Assembly: GCA_903918885.1 (NCBI GenBank)
Contig: CAIXFY010000058.1
Span: 1-43,055, forward strand
Length of the DNA stretch: 43,055 nt
Source: an uncultured Verrucomicrobia subdivision 3 bacterium
Lineage (GTDB): Bacteria > Verrucomicrobiota > Verrucomicrobiia > Limisphaerales > UBA11358
Direction: 5' to 3'
The position numbers and the translations under genes are program-made. The notes beneath the pieces were generated by a model. That model did no database searches. It saw only the letters and a list, made by a program, of their open reading frames with translations, and was not told the DNA's origin. Shown here one piece after another: positions 15,093 through 23,996 of the stretch (position 1 is the stretch's first letter; each line of letters opens with the position of its first letter).

Positions 15093-16006
15093 GCTACAAA
15101 CGCCAGTTATTATTTTTGCTCGTCGCACTGACGGCGCTTTCGGTTCGGGCGCAAAACTCGCCATCCTCACCACTGCCGTTTCCACCCACGGCGATGAACC
15201 CCGTCCCACCGCTGCCGCAGATTCAATCTCCGGTCAGTTTTTTCCGGCAGTTGCTGGCTATGTCACCGGGGGAGCGAAATCTATCCCTTTCCAACCGCCC
15301 GCCGGAAATCCGCAATCGCATCCTCGCCAAAGTCCGTGAATACCAGTTGCTGCCACCGGACGAACGCGAGTTGCGCCTCCGCGCCACAGAATTACGCTGG
15401 TGGCTCACGCCGTTGCTGCGATTGACTGGAACCGACCGCGAAGCGCGGCTGGCGCACATGCCGGAGGATTTGCGCGGACTGGTTGAGTCGCGGCTGCGGC
15501 AATGGGACATTCTGCCGCCGCCGTTGCAACAGGAACTGCTGACGAATGACCAAACCCTGCATTACTTCGCCCGAGTCGAGCTAACGGACACAGCGACCGC
15601 CAATCCCGGGCAGCAAAAAATCTCCGAACAGTTCAACCAGTTCTTCGAGTTGACGCCCACGGAAAAACAGCAAGCCATCAATACACTTTCTCCCGCCGAA
15701 CGAACGCAGATGGAAAGCACCCTGAAAACATTCGAGCAAATGCCCGCAATCCAACGGCGACAATGCCTGAATAACTACGCCCGGTTCGCTGGCATGAACG
15801 CCGCCGAACGCGCGGAGTTTTTGAAGAGCGCAGAGAGCTGGTCCAAACTTTCGCCAAAGGAACGTCAGACTTGGCGTGACCTCGTGGCGCAAATCCCTAT
15901 TTTGCCGCCACTGCCAACACCAACGCCGCCACTGGTGCCGGATAACTTGATACCGCACGCCACGTTCAAGATTTCGCGCACGGCCGTCGCTACGAACTTG
16001 AACTAG
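15089..16006 (+). CDS. Secreted DUF3106 protein
   Basis: A 305-residue exported protein with a signal peptide (MSYKRQLLFLLVALTALSVRA, cut near AQN). It then carries repeats of the DUF3106 type: 'LLAMSPGERNLSL', 'LLPPDERELRLRATELRWW', 'FELTPTEKQQAINTLSPAER' and 'SKLSPKERQTW'. Each is a short helix with a 'LSPxER' core. The C-terminus is a Pro-rich tail. Function is unknown; relatives sit next to anti-sigma-like proteins and may act in envelope sensing. It overlaps the preceding gene by 4 bases, so both are co-translated. The lgt gene follows 55 bases later on the same strand. Confidence 0.75.
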   Translation: MSYKRQLLFLLVALTALSVRAQNSPSSPLPFPPTAMNPVPPLPQIQSPVSFFRQLLAMSPGERNLSLSNRPPEIRNRILAKVREYQLLPPDERELRLRATELRWWLTPLLRLTGTDREARLAHMPEDLRGLVESRLRQWDILPPPLQQELLTNDQTLHYFARVELTDTATANPGQQKISEQFNQFFELTPTEKQQAINTLSPAERTQMESTLKTFEQMPAIQRRQCLNNYARFAGMNAAERAEFLKSAESWSKLSPKERQTWRDLVAQIPILPPLPTPTPPLVPDNLIPHATFKISRTAVATNLN

Positions 16007-16061
16007 TTTTTACGCGCGTTTCGTGATTTCCCAATACGCCGCTTCCGATTAACCTGCCGTC

Positions 16062-16832
16062 GTGCATCCGATTGCCATTTATCTCGGCTCCCTACCCATC
16101 CGCTGGTATGGCGTGATGATGGCGCTGGCGTTCCTCGCCGGCCTGTGGACCGCCACGCGCCGCGCGCGACTCGCCAATGTCCACGGAGAAATCATCGCCG
16201 ACGTGACGATGTGGCTGATGGCCGGCAGCATCGTCGGTGCGCGATTCGCCTACGTTACGACTTACTGGAAACAGGAATTCGCCGACCAGCCGTTCCGCGA
16301 AGTTTTCATGATCCAGCACGGTGGACTCGTTTATTACGGCGGACTCATCGGTGCTAGTGTTGCAGGAATTATTTATCTAGCGTGGAAAAAACTTCCCGTC
16401 TGGAAAATCGCCGACATCCTCGCCCCGAGCATCGCGCTCGGCAGCGTCTTCGGGCGCGTTGGCTGTTTGCTGAATGGCTGTTGCTACGGTCGCGCTTGTG
16501 ATTTGCCGTGGGCAATCCATTTTCCGCTCGACCATGAAACGCACGGCGCCGGCGTTCATCCAACGCAACTCTACGATGCGCTGCTGAATCTGGTTTTGTA
16601 TCTCGCGCTCGCGTGGTTTTTCCGCCGCAAAAAATTCGACGGCCAGATTCTCGCGCTCTACTTGATCGGCTACGCCATCTGCCGCACCACTGTTGAGTTT
16701 TTCCGGGGCGACTATCCGGCCGATCATATCCACGCCGGGCTATTCACCTCCGCGCAACTTTTGAGCGTGCCGATTTTGCTGGCGGGCATTGCGCTGTGGT
16801 TTTGGCGCTCGGAAAAAGTCCCAGCGAAATGA
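16062..16832 (+). CDS. lgt: Prolipoprotein diacylglyceryl transferase (Lgt)
   Basis: Transfers a diacylglyceryl group from phosphatidylglycerol to the lipobox cysteine of prolipoproteins in the inner membrane. The 256-residue protein has the usual seven-helix layout. It opens 'IAIYLGSLPIRWYGVMMALAF' (part: LGSLPIRWYGVMM), then 'HGGLVYYGGLIGA' and the signature 'GRVGCLLNGCCYG'. It starts with GTG at 16062, the only codon giving the conserved HPIAI opening. Its stop overlaps the miaA start (ATGA). The window itself encodes a clear lipoprotein substrate at 31969. Confidence 0.95.
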   Translation: MHPIAIYLGSLPIRWYGVMMALAFLAGLWTATRRARLANVHGEIIADVTMWLMAGSIVGARFAYVTTYWKQEFADQPFREVFMIQHGGLVYYGGLIGASVAGIIYLAWKKLPVWKIADILAPSIALGSVFGRVGCLLNGCCYGRACDLPWAIHFPLDHETHGAGVHPTQLYDALLNLVLYLALAWFFRRKKFDGQILALYLIGYAICRTTVEFFRGDYPADHIHAGLFTSAQLLSVPILLAGIALWFWRSEKVPAK

Positions 16833-17773
16833 ACCGGCCTTTGTTCATCGCCGGCCCGACCGCCGTGGGCAAATCCGCCATCGCACTTACGCTCGCGGAA
16901 AAAATCAGTGGCGAAATCATCACCGTGGATTCCATGCAGGTATATCGCGGCCTCGACATCGGCACGGCCAAACCGACGGCGGACGAGCGTAAAAAAATTC
17001 CGCACCACCTGCTGGATGTTTGCGATTTGAGCGAAGCTTTTGACGCTGCGCAATTCATCCGCCTCGCGGAAAAGGCCGTCGCCGAAATCCAATTGCGAAA
17101 CAAAACTCCGATTTTCTGCGGCGGAACCGGCCTTTATTTCAAAGCCTTTCTCGACGGCCTCGGCGAAGCGCCGCCGGCGGATGAAAAACTCCGCGCCGAG
17201 CTGGAAGCCGCGCCGTTCGCCGCGCTGCTGGCCGAGTTGCGCGAACGCGATCCGGCGACCTACGAGAAAATTGATAAACAAAATCCACGCCGCGTCATCC
17301 GCGCCATGGAAGTCATCCGGCTCACCGGGAAAAAGTTTTCCGAACAAAGGGCGGCGTGGCAGGTAGGGTCATCGCGCTGCGATGACCGGACGGCGCAGCG
17401 CGCCGTCCCTACCATTTTTTGCTTCACGCGGTCGGCGGAAGATTTGCACCGGCGCATCAATGCCCGCGTGGATGAGATGTTTGCGCGCGGGTTGGTGGAG
17501 GAGGCGCGCGGGCTTTTGCAGCGCGGTCTGGCGGAAAACAAATTTGCCATGCAAGCCATCGGCTACCGGCAGGTGGTGGAGCATCTGCGCGGTGAACGCG
17601 ATTTGGCAGCGACGATTGAGCTGGTGAAGATTCGCACGCGGCAGTTCGCCAAGCGGCAACTGACCTGGTTCCGCCGTCACGGAAACTGTCAGTGGATTGA
17701 GTTGAAGCCGGACTGCGTGTCGGCAGAAATTTTAAGCGGATTTTTTATTGAGGCCGGCACTCCGACGTATTGA
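16829..17773 (+). CDS. miaA: tRNA dimethylallyltransferase (MiaA)
   Basis: Adds a dimethylallyl group to A37 of tRNAs that read UNN codons. The 314-residue enzyme has the P-loop 'GPTAVGKS', 'DSMQVYRGLDIGTAKP', 'GGTGLYFKAFLDGL' and the C-terminal 'AMQAIGYRQ ... TRQFAKRQLTWFRR' motifs. ATG 16829 overlaps the lgt stop by 4 bases; an upstream in-frame codon lies inside lgt and is rejected. Residues ~178-195 (between 'EQRAAW' and 'FCFTRS') are encoded by a 52-bp palindromic repeat at 17362-17413 that reads through without a stop. The substrate-binding core is otherwise intact, so the enzyme is probably active. Confidence 0.95.
   Translation: MNRPLFIAGPTAVGKSAIALTLAEKISGEIITVDSMQVYRGLDIGTAKPTADERKKIPHHLLDVCDLSEAFDAAQFIRLAEKAVAEIQLRNKTPIFCGGTGLYFKAFLDGLGEAPPADEKLRAELEAAPFAALLAELRERDPATYEKIDKQNPRRVIRAMEVIRLTGKKFSEQRAAWQVGSSRCDDRTAQRAVPTIFCFTRSAEDLHRRINARVDEMFARGLVEEARGLLQRGLAENKFAMQAIGYRQVVEHLRGERDLAATIELVKIRTRQFAKRQLTWFRRHGNCQWIELKPDCVSAEILSGFFIEAGTPTY
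17362..17413. repeat. 52-bp double-hairpin palindromic element inserted in frame in miaA
   Basis: Outer arms GGTAGGG and CCCTACC enclose two perfect hairpins: TCATCGC-GCT-GCGATGA and GGACGGCGC-AGC-GCGCCGTCC. The single strand would form a three-way junction. The element is translated within MiaA. An element with the same plan but a different sequence lies between genes at 25766-25815. Confidence 0.9.
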
Positions 17774-17821
17774 AATTTTTTGCCGCTTGCTTTTGAAACT
17801 GTCTAAATCTAATCATAAACC

Positions 17822-18871
17822 GTGAAGCTGTTTGCGTTCTTGTTCGTGTTGCTGCTGCCCGTGTTGCGGTTGCAGGCGGAACGCGTCAATCAGGAAGGGC
17901 GCGTTCTCGGCCCATTGCCCGTCGTAACAAGTCCCATTTTGTTCAACACCACTAATGCCGATACGGTCTTGGCGGCGATGCAAATATTTCCGGCGTCGAA
18001 TCCGTGGAACGAGGACATCTCCCGTCGCCCGGTGCTGACAAATTCCGATGCGATGATTGCTCGCATACTTTCCGATCTGACGCCCAACCACCGTAAATTG
18101 ATGGCGGAATATGAAATGAATTTCGTGTTGGTGCCGGATGGCCAGCCTCGAGTGCAGATTAAGTTTCTCAATTTTCCAGATGAATCGGACTTGGATGGCG
18201 GAACTTCGCCGTATGGCTCGTATCCCATTACCACAAACCTACCGGTCGAGATGTGGCCAGCGCAGACCGGGTCGCAAACGCTATCGCAATGGCAGACCAG
18301 TGGCGCCGACGGCGACCGGCACGCAATCATGGTAGCGCCCGGCTCTGGCTTCATCTGGGAAACTTGGGAGACGCGGCGAACCGGCACGAACTGGCAGGCG
18401 TCCAACGGCGCAAAATTCAATTTGAACTCTAACCAGCAGCGGCCAACCGGCTGGACCTCCGGCGACGCAGCGGGTTTGCCGATGTTTCCGGCGCTCGTGC
18501 GCTTTGACGAAGCCGAGCGCGGCATGGTGGAACACGCGTGCCGACTGGTCGTCAAGCGCACGCGTTTCAATCACTTCATCTATCCGGCGACGCATTTCGC
18601 CGCGCCGTCCGCCAATACCGACCCGAATCTTCCTGCCATGGGTCAGCGACTGCGGTTGAAATCGGCTTTTGTCATCCCGGCGAATTGGACGAAGGAAGAA
18701 AAAGCCGTGCTGCTCGGGTTAAAAAAATACGGCGCGCTGGTGGCGGACAACGGCAGTGTGTTTTCAATTTCCGTAACGCCGGATGATCGTTGGCCAGCCA
18801 AATGTTTCAACCATTTACGGAACGTTGGAATCACGAACTTCGAAGTGATCCAAACGACGGGGCCAAATTAA
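17822..18871 (+). CDS. Secreted protein of unknown function
   Basis: A 349-residue protein that I do not recognise. It has a signal peptide (MKLFAFLFVLLLPVLRLQA) and a mature part with no membrane segments. Notable segments are 'MQIFPASNPWNEDISRRPVL', 'FPDESDLDGGTSPYGSYPI', 'DGDRHAIMV', 'RFNHFIYPATHFAAP' and the end 'KYGALVADNGSVFSISVTP'. The mix of Trp, Pro and Gly with scattered His/Asp suggests an extracellular fold, perhaps carbohydrate- or surface-related, but no catalytic motif is clear. GTG at 17822 is used as the start because it opens the signal peptide. It follows miaA by 48 bases and converges with parE. Confidence 0.7.
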   Translation: MKLFAFLFVLLLPVLRLQAERVNQEGRVLGPLPVVTSPILFNTTNADTVLAAMQIFPASNPWNEDISRRPVLTNSDAMIARILSDLTPNHRKLMAEYEMNFVLVPDGQPRVQIKFLNFPDESDLDGGTSPYGSYPITTNLPVEMWPAQTGSQTLSQWQTSGADGDRHAIMVAPGSGFIWETWETRRTGTNWQASNGAKFNLNSNQQRPTGWTSGDAAGLPMFPALVRFDEAERGMVEHACRLVVKRTRFNHFIYPATHFAAPSANTDPNLPAMGQRLRLKSAFVIPANWTKEEKAVLLGLKKYGALVADNGSVFSISVTPDDRWPAKCFNHLRNVGITNFEVIQTTGPN

Positions 18872-18939
18872 GGACCGCGTTCAGCCGCGAAATAGCGGAC
18901 GCCACGCTCATCAGAATCCCGCTCATCGGCGCTTAAGCC

Positions 18940-20787
18940 TCACTCCTCCACCGGCACCACGAGACTATCCATGATGTAATCTTTCCGCTCCGGCGTGTTC
19001 TTGCCCATGTAGAAATCAAAAATCTGCCCCGACTCGGCTCGCGGCGCGTATTCCACTTTGCTCGTCCGCATGCCTTTGCCGATGAACTGCTGGAATTCTT
19101 TCGGGCTGATTTCGCCCAAACCTTTGAACCGCGTGATTTCCGGCTTGCCGCCGAGCTTCGCGGACGCCGCGTCGCGCTCGGCCTCGCTGTAGCAGTAAAT
19201 CGTTTCCTGTTTGTTGCGCACGCGGAACAGCGGCGTTTCCAAAATCCAGATGCGGTCTTCATGCACGAGCTGCTCGAAGAACTTGAAGAAATACGTGATC
19301 ATCAGGTTGCGGATGTGCAGGCCGTCCACGTCGGCGTCGGTCGCGAGAATCACCTTCTCGTAGCGCAAACTCTCCGTCGTGTCTTCCACGTTGAGCGACT
19401 GCATGAGATTATACATCTCGTCGTTCTTATACATCACGTCGCGCTTGAGATCCCAGACGTTGAGCGGCTTGCCCTTGAGCACGAACACCGCCTGATTATT
19501 TACGTCGCGGCAGCTCGTGATGGAACCGGCTGCGGACTGACCTTCGCAGATGAAGACCATTGTGCCCTTGCCCTTTTCCTTCTTCTTGTCGAAATGATTT
19601 TTGCAGTCCTTCAACTGCGGAATACGCAACGTGATCGCCTTGGAACGCTCGCGCGCCAACTTCTTCACGTTCTGCAATTCTTTCCGCAACTCCATCGTGT
19701 CTTTGACCTTCGCGATGATTGTCTCGGCAATCGTTTTGTTGCGCTGGAAGAAATGCAGCAATTCCTCGCGCACGTTATTTACCAACTCGGTGCGGATTTC
19801 CGTGTTGCCCAATTTATTCTTCGTCTGCGACTCGAACATCGGGTCTTTCAACCGGATGGCCACCGCGCCGACCATCGCCTCGCGCACGTCGTCGCCCTCA
19901 TATTTGGTGTTGCCATATTCGTTGACCGCTTTCAGCAAACCCTCGCGGAACGCGCTCAAGTGTGTGCCGCCGTCGCTGGTGTATTGGCCATTGACGAAGG
20001 AATAAAACGTTTCGCCGTAGCGCGAATTGCTGTGCGTGAAGCAAAACTCCAGCGTCTTGCCCGCGTAATGCAGCGGCGGGTAAATCGGCTCACTGCCGTC
20101 GCTCGCCAAATCTTCCATCACCAAATCCATCAGGCCGTGGCGGGATTGAAACACCTTCGGCTCGGCCAGCTCCGGCGTTTTCAAAATCAACTTCAGCCCG
20201 GTGTTGAGATAGCTGTAATGCCGCAGCCGGCGCTCGATGTGTTCCAGTCGGAAGGCGCTGTCCTTGAAAATGTCTGGGTCCGGCTCGAATTCGATGAATG
20301 TTCCGTTCGGCTCTTTCGTCTTGCCGGTATCTTCTTTCTTTAATTTCCCAATCTTGAAACTCGCCTCGGCAAACTCACCGTCGCGATGGCTGCGCACAAA
20401 AAAGTTTTTCGACAACGCGTTGACGGCTTTGGTGCCGACGCCGTTGAGGCCGACGCTGAACTGGAACACTTCGTCGTTGTATTTCGCGCCGGTGTTGATC
20501 TTGGAAACGCAGTCCACGACCTTGCCGAGCGGAATGCCGCGCCCGTAATCGCGCACGGCCACGCGGTTGCCCTCGATGTTGATCGCGACCTCCTTGCCAT
20601 TGCCCATGATGAATTCATCGATGGCGTTATCCACGACCTCCTTGAGCAGCACATAGCAGCCGTCGTCCGGGTGCGCGCCGGTGCCGATGCGCCCGATATA
20701 CATGCCCGTGCGCAGCCGGATATGCTCCAGCGAGCTCAGCGTCTTGATCTTGCTTTCGTCGTAAACTGCCTTTGGTTTTTCAGCCAT
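18940..20787 (-). CDS. parE: DNA topoisomerase IV subunit B / type IIA ATPase subunit
   Basis: ATPase subunit of a type IIA topoisomerase. The 615-residue protein shows the GHKL ATP-binding site ('VDNAIDEF', 'DYGRGIP', 'VGLNGVGTKAVNALS'), the transducer domain with the 'FVNGQYTSDGGTHLSAFREG' segment (part: TSDGGTHLSAF), and the TOPRIM domain with 'EGQSAAGS' and 'DADVDGLHIRNL'. The 'EGQSAAGS' variant (instead of EGDSAGGS) and the short length place it with the topoisomerase IV B subunits of Bacteroidota/Chlamydiota-like lineages more than with gyrase B. No A subunit is adjacent, which is unusual since parE and parC are often together. Confidence 0.9.
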   Translation of the reverse strand: MAEKPKAVYDESKIKTLSSLEHIRLRTGMYIGRIGTGAHPDDGCYVLLKEVVDNAIDEFIMGNGKEVAINIEGNRVAVRDYGRGIPLGKVVDCVSKINTGAKYNDEVFQFSVGLNGVGTKAVNALSKNFFVRSHRDGEFAEASFKIGKLKKEDTGKTKEPNGTFIEFEPDPDIFKDSAFRLEHIERRLRHYSYLNTGLKLILKTPELAEPKVFQSRHGLMDLVMEDLASDGSEPIYPPLHYAGKTLEFCFTHSNSRYGETFYSFVNGQYTSDGGTHLSAFREGLLKAVNEYGNTKYEGDDVREAMVGAVAIRLKDPMFESQTKNKLGNTEIRTELVNNVREELLHFFQRNKTIAETIIAKVKDTMELRKELQNVKKLARERSKAITLRIPQLKDCKNHFDKKKEKGKGTMVFICEGQSAAGSITSCRDVNNQAVFVLKGKPLNVWDLKRDVMYKNDEMYNLMQSLNVEDTTESLRYEKVILATDADVDGLHIRNLMITYFFKFFEQLVHEDRIWILETPLFRVRNKQETIYCYSEAERDAASAKLGGKPEITRFKGLGEISPKEFQQFIGKGMRTSKVEYAPRAESGQIFDFYMGKNTPERKDYIMDSLVVPVEE

Positions 20788-21048
20788 AGAAATTTGTGGG
20801 CGTGAAGATGCGGGAAACCGGAGAAAATTTCAACGTAAAGACGCGATGTGGTTTGGCCACGGATTGAAAATGGATGAATAATTCTGCTCGGATTGGAGCC
20901 CACCACCCGTCCGCCACGGCAGAATATTTAGGTTCAAAATCCCGGCTATTCGCAACCATCTCTCCCAGATGCGCCTCGATGTTGACCGAATGATGTCAGC
21001 AAATGACCTTGCCAGACTGAAACGGTTTTTTAATGCTGCGCCCGTCGT

Positions 21049-21690
21049 ATGAAACCTTTACCCATCGTCCTCGCCCTAGTCAGTGCCGTGATGATTGTCG
21101 CCTTGTTGGTCATCAAGCACAGCGACAACGCACAGTTGGAAACAACGGCCACCGCGCTGACTGATTGCTCGAACCGGCTGGACTCGGCGCAGTCGCAAAT
21201 CACCATTCGCGACGGAATGATTCTCACGCTGTCCAACCGCCTTGACGCGGCTCAGACGATGGCCGTGGCCAGCTCAAATCAACTGGCAGAGGCACAAGCC
21301 AGCGTGACGAGCGATGCAGAACAGCTTGCGGCATTGAAAAAACAGGTGGCAGACGGTCAGGCGGAATTCGTGGCGTTGAACCGGAGTCTTATGGATTTGA
21401 CAAACCAAACGGCCACGCAGATTGCGGTTCTCACGAACCAGCTCGCGCAGACGAAGGAAAATCTGGCTGCGGTGAACAAAGATTTCGCACTATTGGAAAA
21501 CCGTTTTCGCATTGATGTGGCTGAACGGACTTTGCTGGAACGAAGATTCAACCAGTTACCAGAAGTGCAGGCGCAATTGAACAAGCTGGAACTGCATCCG
21601 GGAAGTTGGAGCACGCCGGAGAGCATCTACGCCGGTCTGGACGTGGAAGTGAAATCCAACGGCACGTTCCATGTCATCGCGCAAAACTGA
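21049..21690 (+). CDS. Membrane-anchored coiled-coil protein
   Basis: A 213-residue protein. Residues 4-22 form an N-terminal membrane anchor (LPIVLALVSAVMIVALLVI), followed by ~140 residues of strong heptad pattern rich in Ala, Gln, Leu and Asn (repeated 'LTNQLAQ', 'LSNRLDAAQ', 'ADGQAEFVALN'). A C-terminal ~40-residue folded part carries 'WSTPESIYAGLDVEVKSNGTFHVIAQN'. Similar short anchored coiled-coil proteins are common in Verrucomicrobiota, but their role is not known. The 261-bp gap to the divergent parE holds no gene that I can see. A hairpin with sufC-side T-run follows. Confidence 0.65.
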   Translation: MKPLPIVLALVSAVMIVALLVIKHSDNAQLETTATALTDCSNRLDSAQSQITIRDGMILTLSNRLDAAQTMAVASSNQLAEAQASVTSDAEQLAALKKQVADGQAEFVALNRSLMDLTNQTATQIAVLTNQLAQTKENLAAVNKDFALLENRFRIDVAERTLLERRFNQLPEVQAQLNKLELHPGSWSTPESIYAGLDVEVKSNGTFHVIAQN

Positions 21691-21701
21691 TTCCGATCCG
21701 T

Positions 21702-21742
21702 TGAAATAAAAATGCGGCGTCCCCGCCTTCGCGGAAACGCCG
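21702..21742 (-). terminator. Terminator for the perR-sufBC transcript
   Basis: CGGCGT (21715-21720) pairs with ACGCCG (21737-21742), with an inner CCCCGC/GCGG stem. On the minus strand the hairpin is followed by CATTTTTATTTC, a good U-rich tail, 17 bases after the sufC stop. It may also serve the convergent coiled-coil gene. Confidence 0.75.
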
Positions 21743-21758
21743 GATTTGTTGGTTGAAA

Positions 21759-22517
21759 TTACTGCTTCAAAATCGCCTCGTAGCCGTTGGCTTCGAGTTC
21801 AAGCGCAAGTTCCTTGCCGCCGGATTTCACGATGCGTCCGTCCGCCATGACGTGGACGACATCGGGAATGATGTGATTCAGCAACCGCTGATAATGCGTG
21901 ATGACGAGCTGGCAGGAATCGGGGCGGCGCAGTTTGTTCACGCCGCTGGAAACGATTTTTAGCGCGTCAATGTCCAGCCCGGAATCCGTCTCGTCGAGAA
22001 TCGCGAGCTTGGGTTCCAGCACGGCCATCTGGAAAATTTCCGCACGCTTTTTTTCGCCGCCGGAAAAACCTTCGTTGACCGAGCGTTTGAGCAAATCTTC
22101 GTTGAGGTCGAGCAGTTTGATTTTGTCCTTCACGAGCGCGAGAAATTCAATCGCGTCGAGTTCCGACTGGCCCTTGTGCTTACGGATTTCGTTCAGCGCG
22201 GCCTTGAGAAAATAGGTGCTGTTCACGCCGGGAATCTCGACGGGATACTGAAACGCGAGAAAGACGCCTTCGCGGGCGCGCTCTTCGGGATCGAGTTCCA
22301 GCAAATCTTTGCCGAGGTAATTAACGGTGCCTTCGGTGACTTCGTAGCCCTCCCGGCCGGCGAGAATCGCGGCGAGCGTGCTCTTGCCGGAGCCGTTTAA
22401 GCCCATCAACGCGTGGACTTCGCCTGCGTTGATCGTCAGGCTGAAGCCTTTGAGGATTTGTTTATTCTCCACGCCCGCGTGGAGGTTTTTGATTTCAAGA
22501 ATAGGTTGCTTGCTCAT
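21759..22517 (-). CDS. sufC: Fe-S cluster assembly ATPase SufC
   Basis: ABC-type ATPase that drives the SufBC(D) scaffold during Fe-S cluster assembly in the cytosol. The 252-residue product has Walker A 'GLNGSGKST', the signature 'SGGEKKRAE', and Walker B with the SufC-specific 'LAILDETDSGLDIDALK'. It has no membrane or substrate-binding domain. It begins 12 bases after the sufB stop. There is no sufD, sufS or sufU downstream; a terminator follows, so the remaining parts must be elsewhere in the genome. Confidence 0.95.
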   Translation of the reverse strand: MSKQPILEIKNLHAGVENKQILKGFSLTINAGEVHALMGLNGSGKSTLAAILAGREGYEVTEGTVNYLGKDLLELDPEERAREGVFLAFQYPVEIPGVNSTYFLKAALNEIRKHKGQSELDAIEFLALVKDKIKLLDLNEDLLKRSVNEGFSGGEKKRAEIFQMAVLEPKLAILDETDSGLDIDALKIVSSGVNKLRRPDSCQLVITHYQRLLNHIIPDVVHVMADGRIVKSGGKELALELEANGYEAILKQ

Positions 22518-22529
22518 GTTCTAAAATTT

Positions 22530-23978
22530 TCAACCAACGCTGCCTTCCAAACTCACGCCGAGAAGTTTTTGCGCTTCGACGGCAAATTCCATCGGCAGTT
22601 CCTTGAACACTTCCTTGCAGAAGCCGTTCACGATCATGTTCACGGCGTCCTGCGTGGCGAGGCCGCGCGAGTTGCAGTAAAAAATCTGGTCTTCACCGAT
22701 CTTGGAAGTCGAGGCTTCGTGCTCCACGCTCGCGGTGGTGTTCTTGACTTCGATATACGGAAAGGTGTGCGCACCGCACTTGGCACCAATGAGCATCGAA
22801 TCGCACTGCGAAAAGTTGCGCGCGTTGGCCGCGCTCTTGCGGATTTCCACGAGGCCGCGATAGCTGTTCTGACCGCGACCGGCGGAAATCCCCTTGGAAA
22901 TAATGGTGCTTTTCGTGTTCTTACCGATGTGGATCATCTTCGTGCCGGTGTCCGCCTGCTGCATGTTGTTCACGACGGCGACGGAATAAAATTCTCCCTT
23001 CGAGCCATCGCCGAGCAAAATGCAGCTCGGATATTTCCAAGTGATCGCCGAGCCGGTTTCGACCTGCGTCCAGGTGATGCGCGAATTTTTGCCTTTGCAC
23101 AGACCGCGCTTGGTCACGAAATTGTAGATGCCGCCCACGCCGTTTTCGTCGCCGGGATACCAGTTCTGCACCGTGCTGTATTTGATCTGCGCGTCATTGA
23201 GCGTGACGAGTTCCACCACGGCGGCGTGCAATTGATTTTCATCCCGCATCGGCGCGGTGCAACCTTCGAGGTAGCTGACGCTCGCGCCTTCGTCGGCGAT
23301 GATGAGCGTGCGTTCGAACTGGCCGGACTTGGCGGCGTTGATGCGGAAATAAGTCGAAAGCTCCATCGGGCATTTCACGCCCTTCGGGATGTAGCAGAAC
23401 GAACCGTCGGTGAACACGGCGGAATTGAGCGCGGCGTAATAGTTGTCCGTGTAAGGCACGACCGAGCCGAGATATTTTTTGACAAGTTCGGGATGCTCAT
23501 GAACGGCTTCGCTGAACGAGCAGAAGATGATTCCCTTCTTCGCCAGCTCTTCGCGATATGTCGTGCCGACGCTGACGGAATCAAAAATCGCATCCACCGC
23601 CACGCCGGCGAGCCGGCTGCGTTCGCGCAACGGGATGCCGAGCTTCTCGTAAGTCTCCAGCAGCTTCGGATCAACTTCATCAAGACTCTTCGGCGCGTTG
23701 GCGTTCGGTTTGGGCTGTGAAAAATAACTGATGTCCTGAAAATCAATTTTTGGATACTTGACGAACTGCCACGTCGGTTCCGGCATTTTCAGCCAGTATT
23801 GATAGGCCTTGATGCGCCATTCGGTCAGCCACGCCGGCTCATTTTTCTTCGCGGAGATATGGCGGATGGTTTCCTCGCTCAAGCCGGGCGGCGTGGACTC
23901 GGATTCGACATCGGTGACGAAGCCGTATTTGTATTCCTGTTTGACCAGGCTCTCAATCGTATCGGTGGCGGTGCTCAT
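22530..23978 (-). CDS. sufB: Fe-S cluster assembly scaffold SufB
   Basis: Scaffold on which the nascent cluster is built. The 482-residue protein has the SufB N-terminal region '[21 protein letters not shown]' (part: [13 protein letters not shown]), the beta-helix core with '[20 protein letters not shown]', '[20 protein letters not shown]', '[16 protein letters not shown]' and the C-terminal '[21 protein letters not shown]'. All of these are standard. It lies 18 bases downstream of the Fur-family regulator and just upstream of sufC in one operon. Confidence 0.95.
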   Translation of the reverse strand: MSTATDTIESLVKQEYKYGFVTDVESESTPPGLSEETIRHISAKKNEPAWLTEWRIKAYQYWLKMPEPTWQFVKYPKIDFQDISYFSQPKPNANAPKSLDEVDPKLLETYEKLGIPLRERSRLAGVAVDAIFDSVSVGTTYREELAKKGIIFCSFSEAVHEHPELVKKYLGSVVPYTDNYYAALNSAVFTDGSFCYIPKGVKCPMELSTYFRINAAKSGQFERTLIIADEGASVSYLEGCTAPMRDENQLHAAVVELVTLNDAQIKYSTVQNWYPGDENGVGGIYNFVTKRGLCKGKNSRITWTQVETGSAITWKYPSCILLGDGSKGEFYSVAVVNNMQQADTGTKMIHIGKNTKSTIISKGISAGRGQNSYRGLVEIRKSAANARNFSQCDSMLIGAKCGAHTFPYIEVKNTTASVEHEASTSKIGEDQIFYCNSRGLATQDAVNMIVNGFCKEVFKELPMEFAVEAQKLLGVSLEGSVG

Positions 23979-23996
23979 CGTATCAAATCAAAATAG

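Noticed and set aside
20788-21048. Gene in the parE/coiled-coil gap
   Set aside because: No frame with coding character; treated as a divergent promoter region.
22413-23720. 435-codon plus-strand frame opposite sufB
   Set aside because: Antisense shadow of sufB produced by high GC codon use; no domain.
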